From the NCBI RefSeq assembly GCF_030269665.1, contig NZ_BSTS01000008.1:124001-188000 (forward strand): a stretch of 64,000 nt of DNA. The letters run 5' to 3'. Shown in pieces: positions 16,834 through 23,710 of the stretch. Below the pieces are notes generated by a model, which did no database searches, was not told the origin of the DNA, and saw only the letters and a list, made by a program, of their open reading frames with translations. Source of the stretch: Actinomycetospora sp. NBRC 106375 (GTDB taxonomy: Bacteria > Actinomycetota > Actinomycetes > Mycobacteriales > Pseudonocardiaceae). Numbering within the stretch: position 1 is the first letter of the stretch; each line of letters begins with the position of its first letter. The translations under genes were made by a program, and so were the position numbers.

Positions 16834-16932
16834 GCACGGCCGACTCCGTCCGCGCGCCGCGAACACGGGCCGACAGGTCGGCGCGCGGCACCTACGGTGG
16901 ACGGGCCACGCCGGCACGAGAGGAGGGACGCC

Positions 16933-17286
16933 GTGACCGTCCCCGACCCCGGCCACCCCGACGCCCGCCCCACCGGGCGCCCGAGCACCGGCATGGACCC
17001 CATGCCGTCGTCGACACCGCCCCCGCCGCTGGGAGACCGGCCGCGCCCGTCACCGGACGACCCGCGCCGACCGACGCCCGGCGACCCGTCCCCGGACGGC
17101 ACGCTCGTGCTCGTCGCGGCCGGGCGTGAGGACCGTCACCGCCATGTCGTCGACGTGACCTCCGGCGAGCTCGGCGACCCCTCTGGCCTGCGGGCACGCT
17201 GCGGCGCGGCCGTCGAGCAGGTCGTGCCCGGCCTGCGTGCGGAGCAGGCGGATTGCCCCGGTTGTCTGCTTTCGGTGCACCGTTGA
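16933..17286 (+). CDS. Small hypothetical protein with C-terminal Cys motif
   Basis: 117 residues from GTG at 16933, preceded by AGAGGAGGG with good spacing. Residues 1-60 are Pro/Asp-rich and probably disordered. Residues 60-117 look folded: TLVLVAAGREDRHRHVVDVT, then LRARCGAAVEQVVPGL and QADCPGCLLSVHR. The single Cys plus CxxC arrangement (three cysteines) may bind metal with a nearby His, a layout seen in small actinobacterial proteins. No family name can be given. The next gene, a methyltransferase, starts 48 bases downstream in the same direction. Confidence 0.55.
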   Translation: MTVPDPGHPDARPTGRPSTGMDPMPSSTPPPPLGDRPRPSPDDPRRPTPGDPSPDGTLVLVAAGREDRHRHVVDVTSGELGDPSGLRARCGAAVEQVVPGLRAEQADCPGCLLSVHR

Positions 17287-17334
17287 GCCCAGACTGGTCG
17301 TTAGCCTGCGCAACGATCGGGGAACCCCGGGCGC

Positions 17335-18261
17335 ATGCGCACCGAGGACGACCAGTGGGGCATCACCGAGAGCGTGGGCGTCACCGCCCTGGGCGTGGCC
17401 AGCGGCCGGGCGATGGAGACCCATCGCCCCGACGGCCTCGTCCACGACCCGTACGCCGAGGCGTTCGTCGACGCCGCGGCCGGCGAGATCCGGCTGCCCA
17501 AGGGCCCCGAGGACGCCCGGGCGATGGCGGCGGAGAACGGCGCCGCGCAGGACGACGGTGCCACCGAGGCGGACTGGCAGGAGCAGTCGGCGTACATCGG
17601 GGTGCGGTCGCGCTTCTTCGACGACGCCCTGACCGCGGCCACCGCCGACGGCGTGCGCCAGGTCGTGCTGCTCGCCGCCGGCCTGGACACCCGCGCCCAG
17701 CGCCTGGACTGGCCCGCGGACACCGTCGTCTACGAGGTGGACCAGCACGGTGTCCTCGACTTCAAGGACGACGTGCTCGCCGAGCAGCGGGCCACCACCG
17801 CCGGCGGGGGCGCCCGGCGTGTCGTGGTGCGGGTGGACCTGCGCCACGACTGGTCCGCCGCGCTACGCGAGGCCGGCTTCGACCCGGGCGCGCCGACGGC
17901 GTGGCTCGCCGAGGGCCTGCTGCCGTACCTGCCCGCCCAGGCCGAGATCGACCTGTTCGACCGCATCGGCGAGCTCTCGGCGCCCGGCAGCCACCTCGCC
18001 GTCGAGCACTTCGGCGACATCGTGCACCACTTCGGGCGGGAGGACTCGCGGCTCGCGTCGCTGTCGCGGCGGTTCGGCGTCGACATCCGCGAGCTGTTCT
18101 TCGCCGACGACCGTCCGGACGCCGCGGAGCGCCTCGGCGAGCTGGGGTGGACCGTGACGGGGCGCTCGGCCTCGGAGCTCGCGGAGAGCTACGGGCGCCC
18201 GCTCGACCCGGAGCTCGCGGACGTCCACGGCGCCGCGAAGCTCCTCGACGCCCGACGCTGA
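17335..18261 (+). CDS. Class I SAM-dependent methyltransferase (PPM/leucine carboxyl methyltransferase-like)
   Basis: 308 residues, typical for this large mycobacterial/actinobacterial family. Motifs: an N-terminal VGVTALGVASGRAMET, then HDPYAEAFVD; the SAM-binding motif I VVLLAAGLDTRAQRL (LLAAGLDTR is the family hallmark), the acidic VYEVDQHGVLDFKDD, VRVDLRHDW, and WLAEGLLPYLP with the conserved Trp/Glu/Gly. The substrate of such enzymes is mostly unknown; polyketides, lipids and carboxylates have been suggested. A paralogue lies at 21149-22138. TAGCCT at 17302-17307 may be its -10 element. Confidence 0.9.
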   Translation: MRTEDDQWGITESVGVTALGVASGRAMETHRPDGLVHDPYAEAFVDAAAGEIRLPKGPEDARAMAAENGAAQDDGATEADWQEQSAYIGVRSRFFDDALTAATADGVRQVVLLAAGLDTRAQRLDWPADTVVYEVDQHGVLDFKDDVLAEQRATTAGGGARRVVVRVDLRHDWSAALREAGFDPGAPTAWLAEGLLPYLPAQAEIDLFDRIGELSAPGSHLAVEHFGDIVHHFGREDSRLASLSRRFGVDIRELFFADDRPDAAERLGELGWTVTGRSASELAESYGRPLDPELADVHGAAKLLDARR

Positions 18262-18306
18262 GCGGGGTCGCACGGCACGACGCGTGGCGGTGATCGAAGT
18301 ACCGAT

Positions 18307-18325
18307 ACGGACGCTCAGCGTCCGT
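18307..18325. terminator. Palindromic terminator between convergent genes
   Basis: ACGGACGCT C AGCGTCCGT is a perfect 19-base palindrome, giving at least a 7-bp stem with a 5-base loop. It lies between the converging methyltransferase and K+ channel genes, so it probably ends both transcripts. Confidence 0.5.
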
Positions 18326-18348
18326 GACGGCACTTCGCTGACACCTCG

Positions 18349-19413
18349 CTAACCCTCGTCGGGGCCGGCGCGGCGGACGCAGAGCAGGCGGTCGCCGCGT
18401 TCGAGGGCGTCGACCTCGGGGGCGTCGATCGCGTGCACCTGCCCGTCGCGCACGACGCCGAGCACGATGTCGCGCAGGTGGCGCGGGGAGCCGCCGATCT
18501 CGCTCTCCGTCACCTGGCGCTCGCCGATGCTCATGCCCGCTTCCGGCGAGATCAGGTCCTCGACGACGGACACGACGGCGGGCGTGGTCGTCGCCATCCC
18601 GAGCAGTCGGCCCGCGGTCTCGGCGGACACGACCACCGAGTCCGCGCCCGACTGCCGCAGCAGGTGCACGTTCTCCGCCTCGCGGACCGCCGCCGTGATC
18701 ATGATCTTGGGTGCCATCTCGCGGGCGGTCAGCGTCACCATCACCGCCGTGTCGTCACGGTTGGTGGCGACGACGAGCGCGGTCGCGTGCGGGAGGCCGG
18801 CGGTGCGCAGGACCGAGGACTGGGTGGCGTCGCCGCGCACCGTCACCAGCCCGAGCGCCGACGCGGCGTCGAGGCGCCCGCGGTCGGTGTCGACGACGAC
18901 GATGTGGTCCACGTCCTGGCCGTCGCCGCGCAGGGTGGTCACCGCCGCCTGGCCCTTCGTCCCGTAGCCCACGACCACCACGTGGTTGCGCACGCGCGAC
19001 CTCCACCGTCGGATGCGGAACGCCTGGCGCGACCGTTCGGTCAGCAGCTCGACCGTGGTGCCGACCAGGACGATGAGGAACAACAGGCGCAGCGGGGTGA
19101 TGACGAGGATCGTCCACAGCCGCGCGGTCTCGCTGACGGGGACGACGTCGCCGTAGCCCGTGGTCGAGAGCGACACCGTGGCGTAGTAGAAGGCGTCGAT
19201 GATCCCGATGCCGTCGTCGTTGTTGTTGTCGATGTAGCCGTCGCGCTGGACGTAGACGATCATGGCGGCCGCGGTGAGCGCCCCGAGCGCCAGCGCGAGG
19301 CGGCGCAGCAGGGCCACTACCGGCCCGATGCGCGTCTCGGGCATCTGCACCGACGCGCCCACCGGCGAAGCGCCCTGCGGCACATCCCGCGTCACCCGGT
19401 TCCGCAGGACCAT
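18349..19413 (-). CDS. Potassium channel protein with RCK (TrkA-N/TrkA-C) domains
   Basis: 354 residues. A two-helix pore module has a first transmembrane helix at about 36-56, a pore loop with selectivity filter TTGYGD (84-89) and a second helix at about 101-122. A cytoplasmic RCK domain follows, with Rossmann motif VVVGYGTKGQAA (146-157) and the acidic VVDTD that caps the nucleotide ribose. TrkA-C-like residues form the last 80 (MSIGERQVTESEIGGSPRHL, then DRLLCVRRAG). The layout is that of MthK-type channels gated by ligands on the RCK ring. It probably allows K+ flux tuned by Ca2+, nucleotide or pH; the ligand is not readable from sequence. Confidence 0.93.
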   Translation of the reverse strand: MVLRNRVTRDVPQGASPVGASVQMPETRIGPVVALLRRLALALGALTAAAMIVYVQRDGYIDNNNDDGIGIIDAFYYATVSLSTTGYGDVVPVSETARLWTILVITPLRLLFLIVLVGTTVELLTERSRQAFRIRRWRSRVRNHVVVVGYGTKGQAAVTTLRGDGQDVDHIVVVDTDRGRLDAASALGLVTVRGDATQSSVLRTAGLPHATALVVATNRDDTAVMVTLTAREMAPKIMITAAVREAENVHLLRQSGADSVVVSAETAGRLLGMATTTPAVVSVVEDLISPEAGMSIGERQVTESEIGGSPRHLRDIVLGVVRDGQVHAIDAPEVDALERGDRLLCVRRAGPDEG

Positions 19414-19521
19414 CCCCGGCCCTCCCGACCGACCGCGTACTCGGACCGGCCCGTGCGAGCCGGCTCAGCGGGCCCGCGGCCGCGCCGGGAGGACACTACC
19501 GGGTGCGGACCACCGTCCCGA

Positions 19522-21108
19522 TCAGGTCGCGGGGTAGCGGTGGTACCCGGGGAAGTTGCCGAAGAGGTTCTCCCCGGGCGGGCCCTCGGTGACGGCCTGC
19601 ACGAGGTACTCGCCGCCGACGAACGCGCCCTTCCACGACTCGCCGCGCCCGCCGAACGCCTCGTCCTTGTCGCCGCGCGAGCGCAGCTTGTTGATGCCGA
19701 CCTTGAAGGCCTGCACCTGCTCGGCGAGGCGCTCGGCGTGGTCGGTGTCGTCGGAGGCGATGCTCGCGACGAGGGCGCCGTTGGAGGCGTTCATCTGGGC
19801 GAGCAGCTCGGCCTCGGTGTCGACGACGACGATCGAGTCGACCGGGCCGAACGGCTCCTCGTGCATCAGCCGCGACGCCCCCGGCGGGGCCAGCATCGAC
19901 ACCGGCGCGTGGTAGGCCGAGGTGTCCTGACCGTCCAGGTACCGGCCGTTCTCCCGGCTGCCGCGGTAGAGCGGGATCGCGCCGTGGCGCAGGGCCTCGG
20001 CGACGCTCTCGTCGAGCTCCTCGGCCTTGCCGGCGGAGATCAGCGGGCCGTAGTCGAGCGCGGGCAGGTCGTCGGTGCCGCCCGCCGAGGAGGAGTCCAC
20101 CGCGAGCGGGTGACCGAACTGCACCCCGTCGAGCACGGGCAGGTACGTCGCGAGGAACTGGTCGACGAGCTTGCGCTGCACGACGAAGCGCGGGTAGGCG
20201 GTGCAGCGCTGCTTGGCGTACTCGAAGCCCTTCTTGAGGATCTCCGAGAACGCGTCCCAGTCGGAGAACTCCCAGATGCCCCAGGTGTTGAGGCCCTCCT
20301 GCTCGAGCATGTGCCGCTTGCCGGTGTCGGCGAGCTGGGCGGCGACCTTGCCGCCGTTGGAGCGCCCGCCGACGAACGCCAGGGCGCCGATCTCGGGCGA
20401 GCGGATGAGCGCGTCGGAGAGCTCGGAGCCGTCACCGGAGAGCAGGGTGACCGGCAGGCCCTCCCGGGCCATGAGGGCGTGGGCGACGGTCAGCGTCATC
20501 CAGCCGCCCTGGGTGGGGGTCTTGGCGACGACACCGTTGCCGGCCAGGAGCTGCACGAGCTCGGCGTGCACCTGCACGCTCATCGGGTAGTTCCAGCTCG
20601 CGATGTTCGAGACCGGGCCCTCGAGCGCCACGCGCTTCGCGGGCGCGCCCTCGACGTCGCGGGAGAGCATCCCCTCGATCTCGTCGACGTACCAGCGCAC
20701 CCCCGAGATACAGCGGTCGACGTCGGAGCACGCCGCCTTCCAGGGCTTGCCGATCTCCCAGGCCAGGAGCAGCGCGAGGTCGTCGCGCGCCCCCTCCAGG
20801 GCGTCGAGCGAGGCGGCCACCTTGCGGCGGCGCTCGTCGAGCTCCGTGCCGGCCCATCCGCGATGGGTCTGCGCCGCGCGCTGGACCGCGTCGGTGGCGG
20901 TGGCGGAGTCGACCTTGAGCATGGTCCCGAGCGACGACCCGTCGTTCGGGCTGATCTGCTCGGACGGCGTGCCGATCGCCCGCCACTCGCCGTCGACCAG
21001 GTTGGCGGGCCCGTCGTCGGTGAAGGCCTCGCCCACCAGGTCGCGGACCCGGCCGGTCACCGCGGACCAGGTCAGGTTCTCCGGAACGTGGAGCTGGGTG
21101 TCGCTCAT
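19522..21108 (-). CDS. Aldehyde dehydrogenase family protein
   Basis: 528 residues, slightly longer than usual because of an N-terminal extension. The catalytic Cys lies in AKQRCTAYPRFVV (about residue 301) and the general-base Glu in MLEQEGLNTW (about 269), where the standard ELGGK is altered. Other elements are ASWNYPMSVQVHAELVQLLA, NGVVAKTP (the Lys that binds the cofactor), and HEEPFGPVDSIVVVD near the C-terminus. The altered motif and KTPTQG in place of KPSE suggest a divergent subgroup, perhaps with different cofactor preference. It oxidises an aldehyde to an acid or acyl product with NAD(P)+; the substrate is unknown. It is flanked by its own short intergenic regions. Confidence 0.88.
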   Translation of the reverse strand: MSDTQLHVPENLTWSAVTGRVRDLVGEAFTDDGPANLVDGEWRAIGTPSEQISPNDGSSLGTMLKVDSATATDAVQRAAQTHRGWAGTELDERRRKVAASLDALEGARDDLALLLAWEIGKPWKAACSDVDRCISGVRWYVDEIEGMLSRDVEGAPAKRVALEGPVSNIASWNYPMSVQVHAELVQLLAGNGVVAKTPTQGGWMTLTVAHALMAREGLPVTLLSGDGSELSDALIRSPEIGALAFVGGRSNGGKVAAQLADTGKRHMLEQEGLNTWGIWEFSDWDAFSEILKKGFEYAKQRCTAYPRFVVQRKLVDQFLATYLPVLDGVQFGHPLAVDSSSAGGTDDLPALDYGPLISAGKAEELDESVAEALRHGAIPLYRGSRENGRYLDGQDTSAYHAPVSMLAPPGASRLMHEEPFGPVDSIVVVDTEAELLAQMNASNGALVASIASDDTDHAERLAEQVQAFKVGINKLRSRGDKDEAFGGRGESWKGAFVGGEYLVQAVTEGPPGENLFGNFPGYHRYPAT

Positions 21109-21148
21109 GGCCGTCCTCCCGTGTGGCGGTCGTGGGCAGCCATCGACC

Positions 21149-22138
21149 CTAGGCAGGACGACCGGCCCACGGGAACCGCCGGACCGGAGGGGCCGGGAAC
21201 GGATGGGACAGGGACCGCCACGCCGCGTGACCGCGGATCCGGACCCTGCGGGACGGACCGGTCAGGTGCGCTCGGCGGTCAGGAAGGTCGACTTCCCGTT
21301 GAGTCGCTGCGTCAGCGGGTCGAACTCGCGGCCCCAGCCGTCGGCGACGGCGGTCGCGAGGTCGCGCCGCACCGCCCAGCCGCGCTCTCCGACCCGGGCT
21401 TCCGCCGGGGTCGGGCCGGTGGTCGGTGTGGATCAGGGCGGACATGTCCACGCCGATCCCCGCCGCGATCCGGCGGAAGCCCGGGTCGGAGAGCTGGTCG
21501 CCGAGGTTGGTGAAGTCCTCGACCGCGATCCGCGAGCCCGGCGCCGAGCGCTCGTCGACGGCTGTGAGCAGCCCATCCTGCGCCTCGGCGGGCAGGTAGG
21601 GCAGCAGGCCCTCGGCGAGCCAGGCCGTCGGGGCGGCCGGGTCCAGGCCGGCGTCGTCGAGCGCGCCGGTCCAGTCGTCGCGCAGGTCGACCGCGATCGG
21701 GCGCCGGTCGCACCGCGCCTCGTCGTCGGCGAGGACGTCGTCCTTGAAGGTCAGTACCGCCGGCTGGTCGACCTCGGAGAGCGTCGTGCCGTCCGCCCAG
21801 TCCAGGCGCTGGGCGCGGGCGTCGAGGCCCGCCGCGAGGATGACGGCCTGGCGCACGCCCGCGTCGCCCGCGGCGTCGAAGAACTCGTCGAAGAACCGCG
21901 TGCGGACCCCCATGTAGCCCGACATCATCTGCCAGAGCTCGTCCTCGGAGTCGTCGCGCGGCGCCACGGGCCGGGTGGGCAGCGGCGTGGGCGGCGCGGC
22001 GGCGTCGACGAAGCGCTCGGCGTACGGATCGGAGATCAGCGCATCCGTACGGTGGGTGTCGACGGACCGCCCGGCCGCCACCACGAGGGCGGTCAGGCCC
22101 ACGCTCGACACGATGTCCCACTGCTCGTAACGGCTCAC
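21149..22138 (-). CDS. Class I SAM-dependent methyltransferase, C-terminus frameshifted
   Basis: The open frame from GTG at 22138 (GAAGG upstream) encodes 329 residues. The first 240 match the same family as the gene at 17335: VGLTALVVAAGRSVDTHR, LISDPYAERFVD, VILAAGLDARAQRLDW and WLAEGLLPYLPAEA. After HTDHRPDP the frame becomes an Arg-rich, family-unlike tail. One base in the run at 21407-21410 appears extra: removing it restores EARVGERGWAVRRDLA, then WGREFDPLTQRL and a TGA at 21262, matching the paralogue's C-terminus. So this is either a recent pseudogene or a sequencing error. If intact, the true gene is 21262-22138. Confidence 0.8.
   Translation of the reverse strand: MSRYEQWDIVSSVGLTALVVAAGRSVDTHRTDALISDPYAERFVDAAAPPTPLPTRPVAPRDDSEDELWQMMSGYMGVRTRFFDEFFDAAGDAGVRQAVILAAGLDARAQRLDWADGTTLSEVDQPAVLTFKDDVLADDEARCDRRPIAVDLRDDWTGALDDAGLDPAAPTAWLAEGLLPYLPAEAQDGLLTAVDERSAPGSRIAVEDFTNLGDQLSDPGFRRIAAGIGVDMSALIHTDHRPDPGGSPGRRARLGGAARPRDRRRRRLGPRVRPADAATQREVDLPDRRAHLTGPSRRVRIRGHAAWRSLSHPFPAPPVRRFPWAGRPA
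21407..21410 (-). other. Frameshift site (one extra base in a four-base homopolymer)
   Basis: GGGG on the plus strand reads CCCC in the gene. With three Cs the reading continues in the family-consistent frame to a stop at 21262-21264; with four it continues out of frame to 21149. Confidence 0.75.
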
Positions 22139-22159
22139 TCGGGACAGCCTTCCGTAGAC

Positions 22160-22174
22160 GTTAGTTCGGCTAAC
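22160..22174. promoter_or_regulatory. Candidate operator palindrome
   Basis: GTTAG TTCGG CTAAC: 5-bp perfect arms with a 5-base spacer, in an AT-richer stretch between the leftward methyltransferase start (22138) and a rightward short frame (22205). The shape fits a TetR-type operator, but no regulator gene adjoins it. Confidence 0.3.
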
Positions 22175-22204
22175 AATCTATGGGATCGTGAGCGTGCATC
22201 AACG

Positions 22205-22291
22205 ATGAGTGATCAGGCCGACACGACCCGTGACGCTCTGCGGCGGCTCGACCCTCGCGTCGCCGAGCGCTCCACCCTCCCGGGTGAATAG
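22205..22291 (+). CDS. Very short open frame, possibly a remnant
   Basis: 28 residues starting MSDQADTTRDALRRLDPRVA from ATG at 22205 and ending at TAG 22291. The first dozen residues resemble the N-terminal lead-in of small regulators, but no domain follows in any frame. It may be a true small protein, a truncated gene or chance. It is divergent from the frameshifted methyltransferase and shares the palindrome at 22160-22174. Confidence 0.2.
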   Translation: MSDQADTTRDALRRLDPRVAERSTLPGE

Positions 22292-22428
22292 TTGAAATCT
22301 TGAGTCAGATATTGGGCATCCTCACGTCACCACTCGTGACAGCGACCCGCGCCGGCGCGCTGCCCGTCCCTCGACGGAGCGACGCCGCGGGTCGGACCGG
22401 GATGCGCGGTGGTGCACCGCGCCGACGT

Positions 22429-22436
22429 GGAGGAGA
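22429..22436 (+). promoter_or_regulatory. Ribosome binding site deciding a TTG start
   Basis: GGAGGAGA with 5-base spacing to TTG at 22442. The other in-frame candidate, GTG at 22409, has no comparable site. Confidence 0.5.
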
Positions 22437-22441
22437 GACCG

Positions 22442-22864
22442 TTGGACCACGATCCCCGGTGCACCCGCACGGACGCCACCCACTGCGACACCACACGCCG
22501 GGACACCACCCGCCGGGACACCACCCGCCGGGACACCACCCGCCGGGAGCCCGCCCACCGGGATCCCGCCCGCCTGGACGCCGCGCGCCTGGACGCCGAT
22601 CCGGCCGCCGCGGCGCCGGTGCACGACCCGCCGCCCGGCGTCGACTGGCTCACGGCGCAGATCGAGGTCGACGAGTGCGACGGGTACGTGGTGCTCGCCG
22701 TGGACCCGCAGACCGGCGAGGTCGATGCGCACGGCCCGTTCGCGGGGTTCGAGGCGCTGGAGGCCGCGCAGTCGTTGCGCGAGACGCTCGACCGCGAGGA
22801 GCTCGCCGACGTGGTCGTCCGCGTCGTGCGGTGGCACCAGAACCGGCCGGGACAGGCCGCCTGA
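22442..22864 (+). CDS. Hypothetical protein with DTTRR pentapeptide repeats
   Basis: 140 residues from TTG at 22442. The N-terminal third is low complexity: four DTTRR-type pentapeptides followed by REPAHRDPARLDAARLD, encoded by a 15-bp tandem DNA repeat. The C-terminal 75 residues look folded: GVDWLTAQIEVDECDGYVVL, then PFAGFEALEAAQSLRETLDR and a helix ELADVVVRVVRWHQ. This part resembles small actinobacterial proteins of unknown function. There is no signal peptide or membrane helix. The stop codon abuts the stop of the convergent amidase gene (TGATCA), with no gap. Confidence 0.6.
   Translation: MDHDPRCTRTDATHCDTTRRDTTRRDTTRRDTTRREPAHRDPARLDAARLDADPAAAAPVHDPPPGVDWLTAQIEVDECDGYVVLAVDPQTGEVDAHGPFAGFEALEAAQSLRETLDREELADVVVRVVRWHQNRPGQAA
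22487..22561 (+). repeat. 15-bp in-frame tandem repeat, five copies
   Basis: Units of the form GACACCACCCGCCGG at 22487, 22502, 22517, 22532 and 22547; copies 2-4 are identical and the last is diverged. Each encodes one DTTRR-like pentapeptide. Confidence 0.85.
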
Positions 22865-23644
22865 TCAGCGGTTGAGCACCTGCAGGATCCCGGCCGCCAG
22901 GCCCTCGGCGTAGCGCTGCCGGCCCGCCGGGTCCTCGGTGCGCGCCGCGTCCGCGGGATCGGCCATGTTCGCGCACTCCACCAGGGCCGCCGGCACGCGG
23001 GCGAGCGAGAGCCCGGCGAGGTCGGGCCGCCGGTCGAGACCGTCCTCGCCCCGGTAGGTCGAGGTCTCGAACCCCTGCGCCTGCAGGCCCGCCACGAGCG
23101 CCCGGCCCAGCGCCGCCGACGGCGGGCCCTGCGAGGCCGACAGCGCCGGGTCGGAGAGCGCGACGTGGAAACCCCGCCCGCCGCGGGGCCCCGAGTCGGC
23201 GTGGATGGAGACGGTCAGGGCCGCGCGGGCGTCGTTCGCGATCTCCGCGCGGCGGTCGACGCACGGGCCGACGCCGGTGTCGTCGGGCCGCGTCGAGCGC
23301 ACGGCCACACCGTGCGCCTCCAGGAGGCGCGTGACGCGGGCGGCCACGTCCCAGGCGAAGGCGTGCTCGGCGTAGCCGCCGGCGGTGTCGGTGCCGGTGG
23401 TGTTGCAGGGCTTCGTGCCGCCGCGCCCGTCGGGCACCTCGCGGGCGATCTCGTCCGACGCCGCCGCGTTGCCGCCGTTGTGCCCGGGGTCGAGGACGAC
23501 GACGGGCGCCGGTGACGTCGGGGGTGCGGCTCGGGCTTCCCGGGCCTGCGGCGTGGGCGCGGCCGGCGGCGGTGGCGGCGCCGCTCCCCCGCAGGCGGCG
23601 AGGACGAGCAGCAGGCCGGTGACGATCAGGGGAGCCGCGCGCAC
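22865..23644 (-). CDS. N-acetylmuramoyl-L-alanine amidase (Amidase_3), lipoprotein
   Basis: 259 residues from ATG at 23644. Signal sequence with lipobox LAAC (15-18), then a Pro/Ala linker. The Amidase_3 domain starts at VVVLDPGHNGGN (His55), continues through RPDDTGVGPCVDRRAEIAN and VSIHADSGP (second His), and ends with ALVECANM (catalytic Glu). The Zn ligands and the catalytic Glu are all present. The pair of cysteines (KPCNTTG and GPCVDRR) is like that of the mycobacterial Ami1/Rv3717-type enzymes. It cleaves stem peptides from muramic acid in peptidoglycan at the outer membrane face. The gene is tail-to-tail with 22442-22864. Confidence 0.92.
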   Translation of the reverse strand: MRAAPLIVTGLLLVLAACGGAAPPPPPAAPTPQAREARAAPPTSPAPVVVLDPGHNGGNAAASDEIAREVPDGRGGTKPCNTTGTDTAGGYAEHAFAWDVAARVTRLLEAHGVAVRSTRPDDTGVGPCVDRRAEIANDARAALTVSIHADSGPRGGRGFHVALSDPALSASQGPPSAALGRALVAGLQAQGFETSTYRGEDGLDRRPDLAGLSLARVPAALVECANMADPADAARTEDPAGRQRYAEGLAAGILQVLNR

Positions 23645-23670
23645 GGCCGGTCAGTGTGCGCTACGTGTAC

Positions 23671-23710
23671 GTGAGCACTTGGCGCCCCTGCCGGGGCGCC
23701 ACGTGCTCAC
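23671..23710 (-). terminator. Strong hairpin at the end of the CoA-transferase gene
   Basis: An 18-bp stem with one mismatch and a 4-base TGCC loop. The stop codon of the leftward CoA-transferase gene (23707-23709) lies within one arm. It separates this operon from the downstream amidase gene. Confidence 0.65.

Noticed and set aside
18433-21513. A 1026-residue open frame on the plus strand
   Set aside because: It lies antisense to the K+ channel and aldehyde dehydrogenase genes, which have clear motifs. The product is Arg/Gly/Val/Asp-rich with no domain; such frames arise from codon bias at this GC content.
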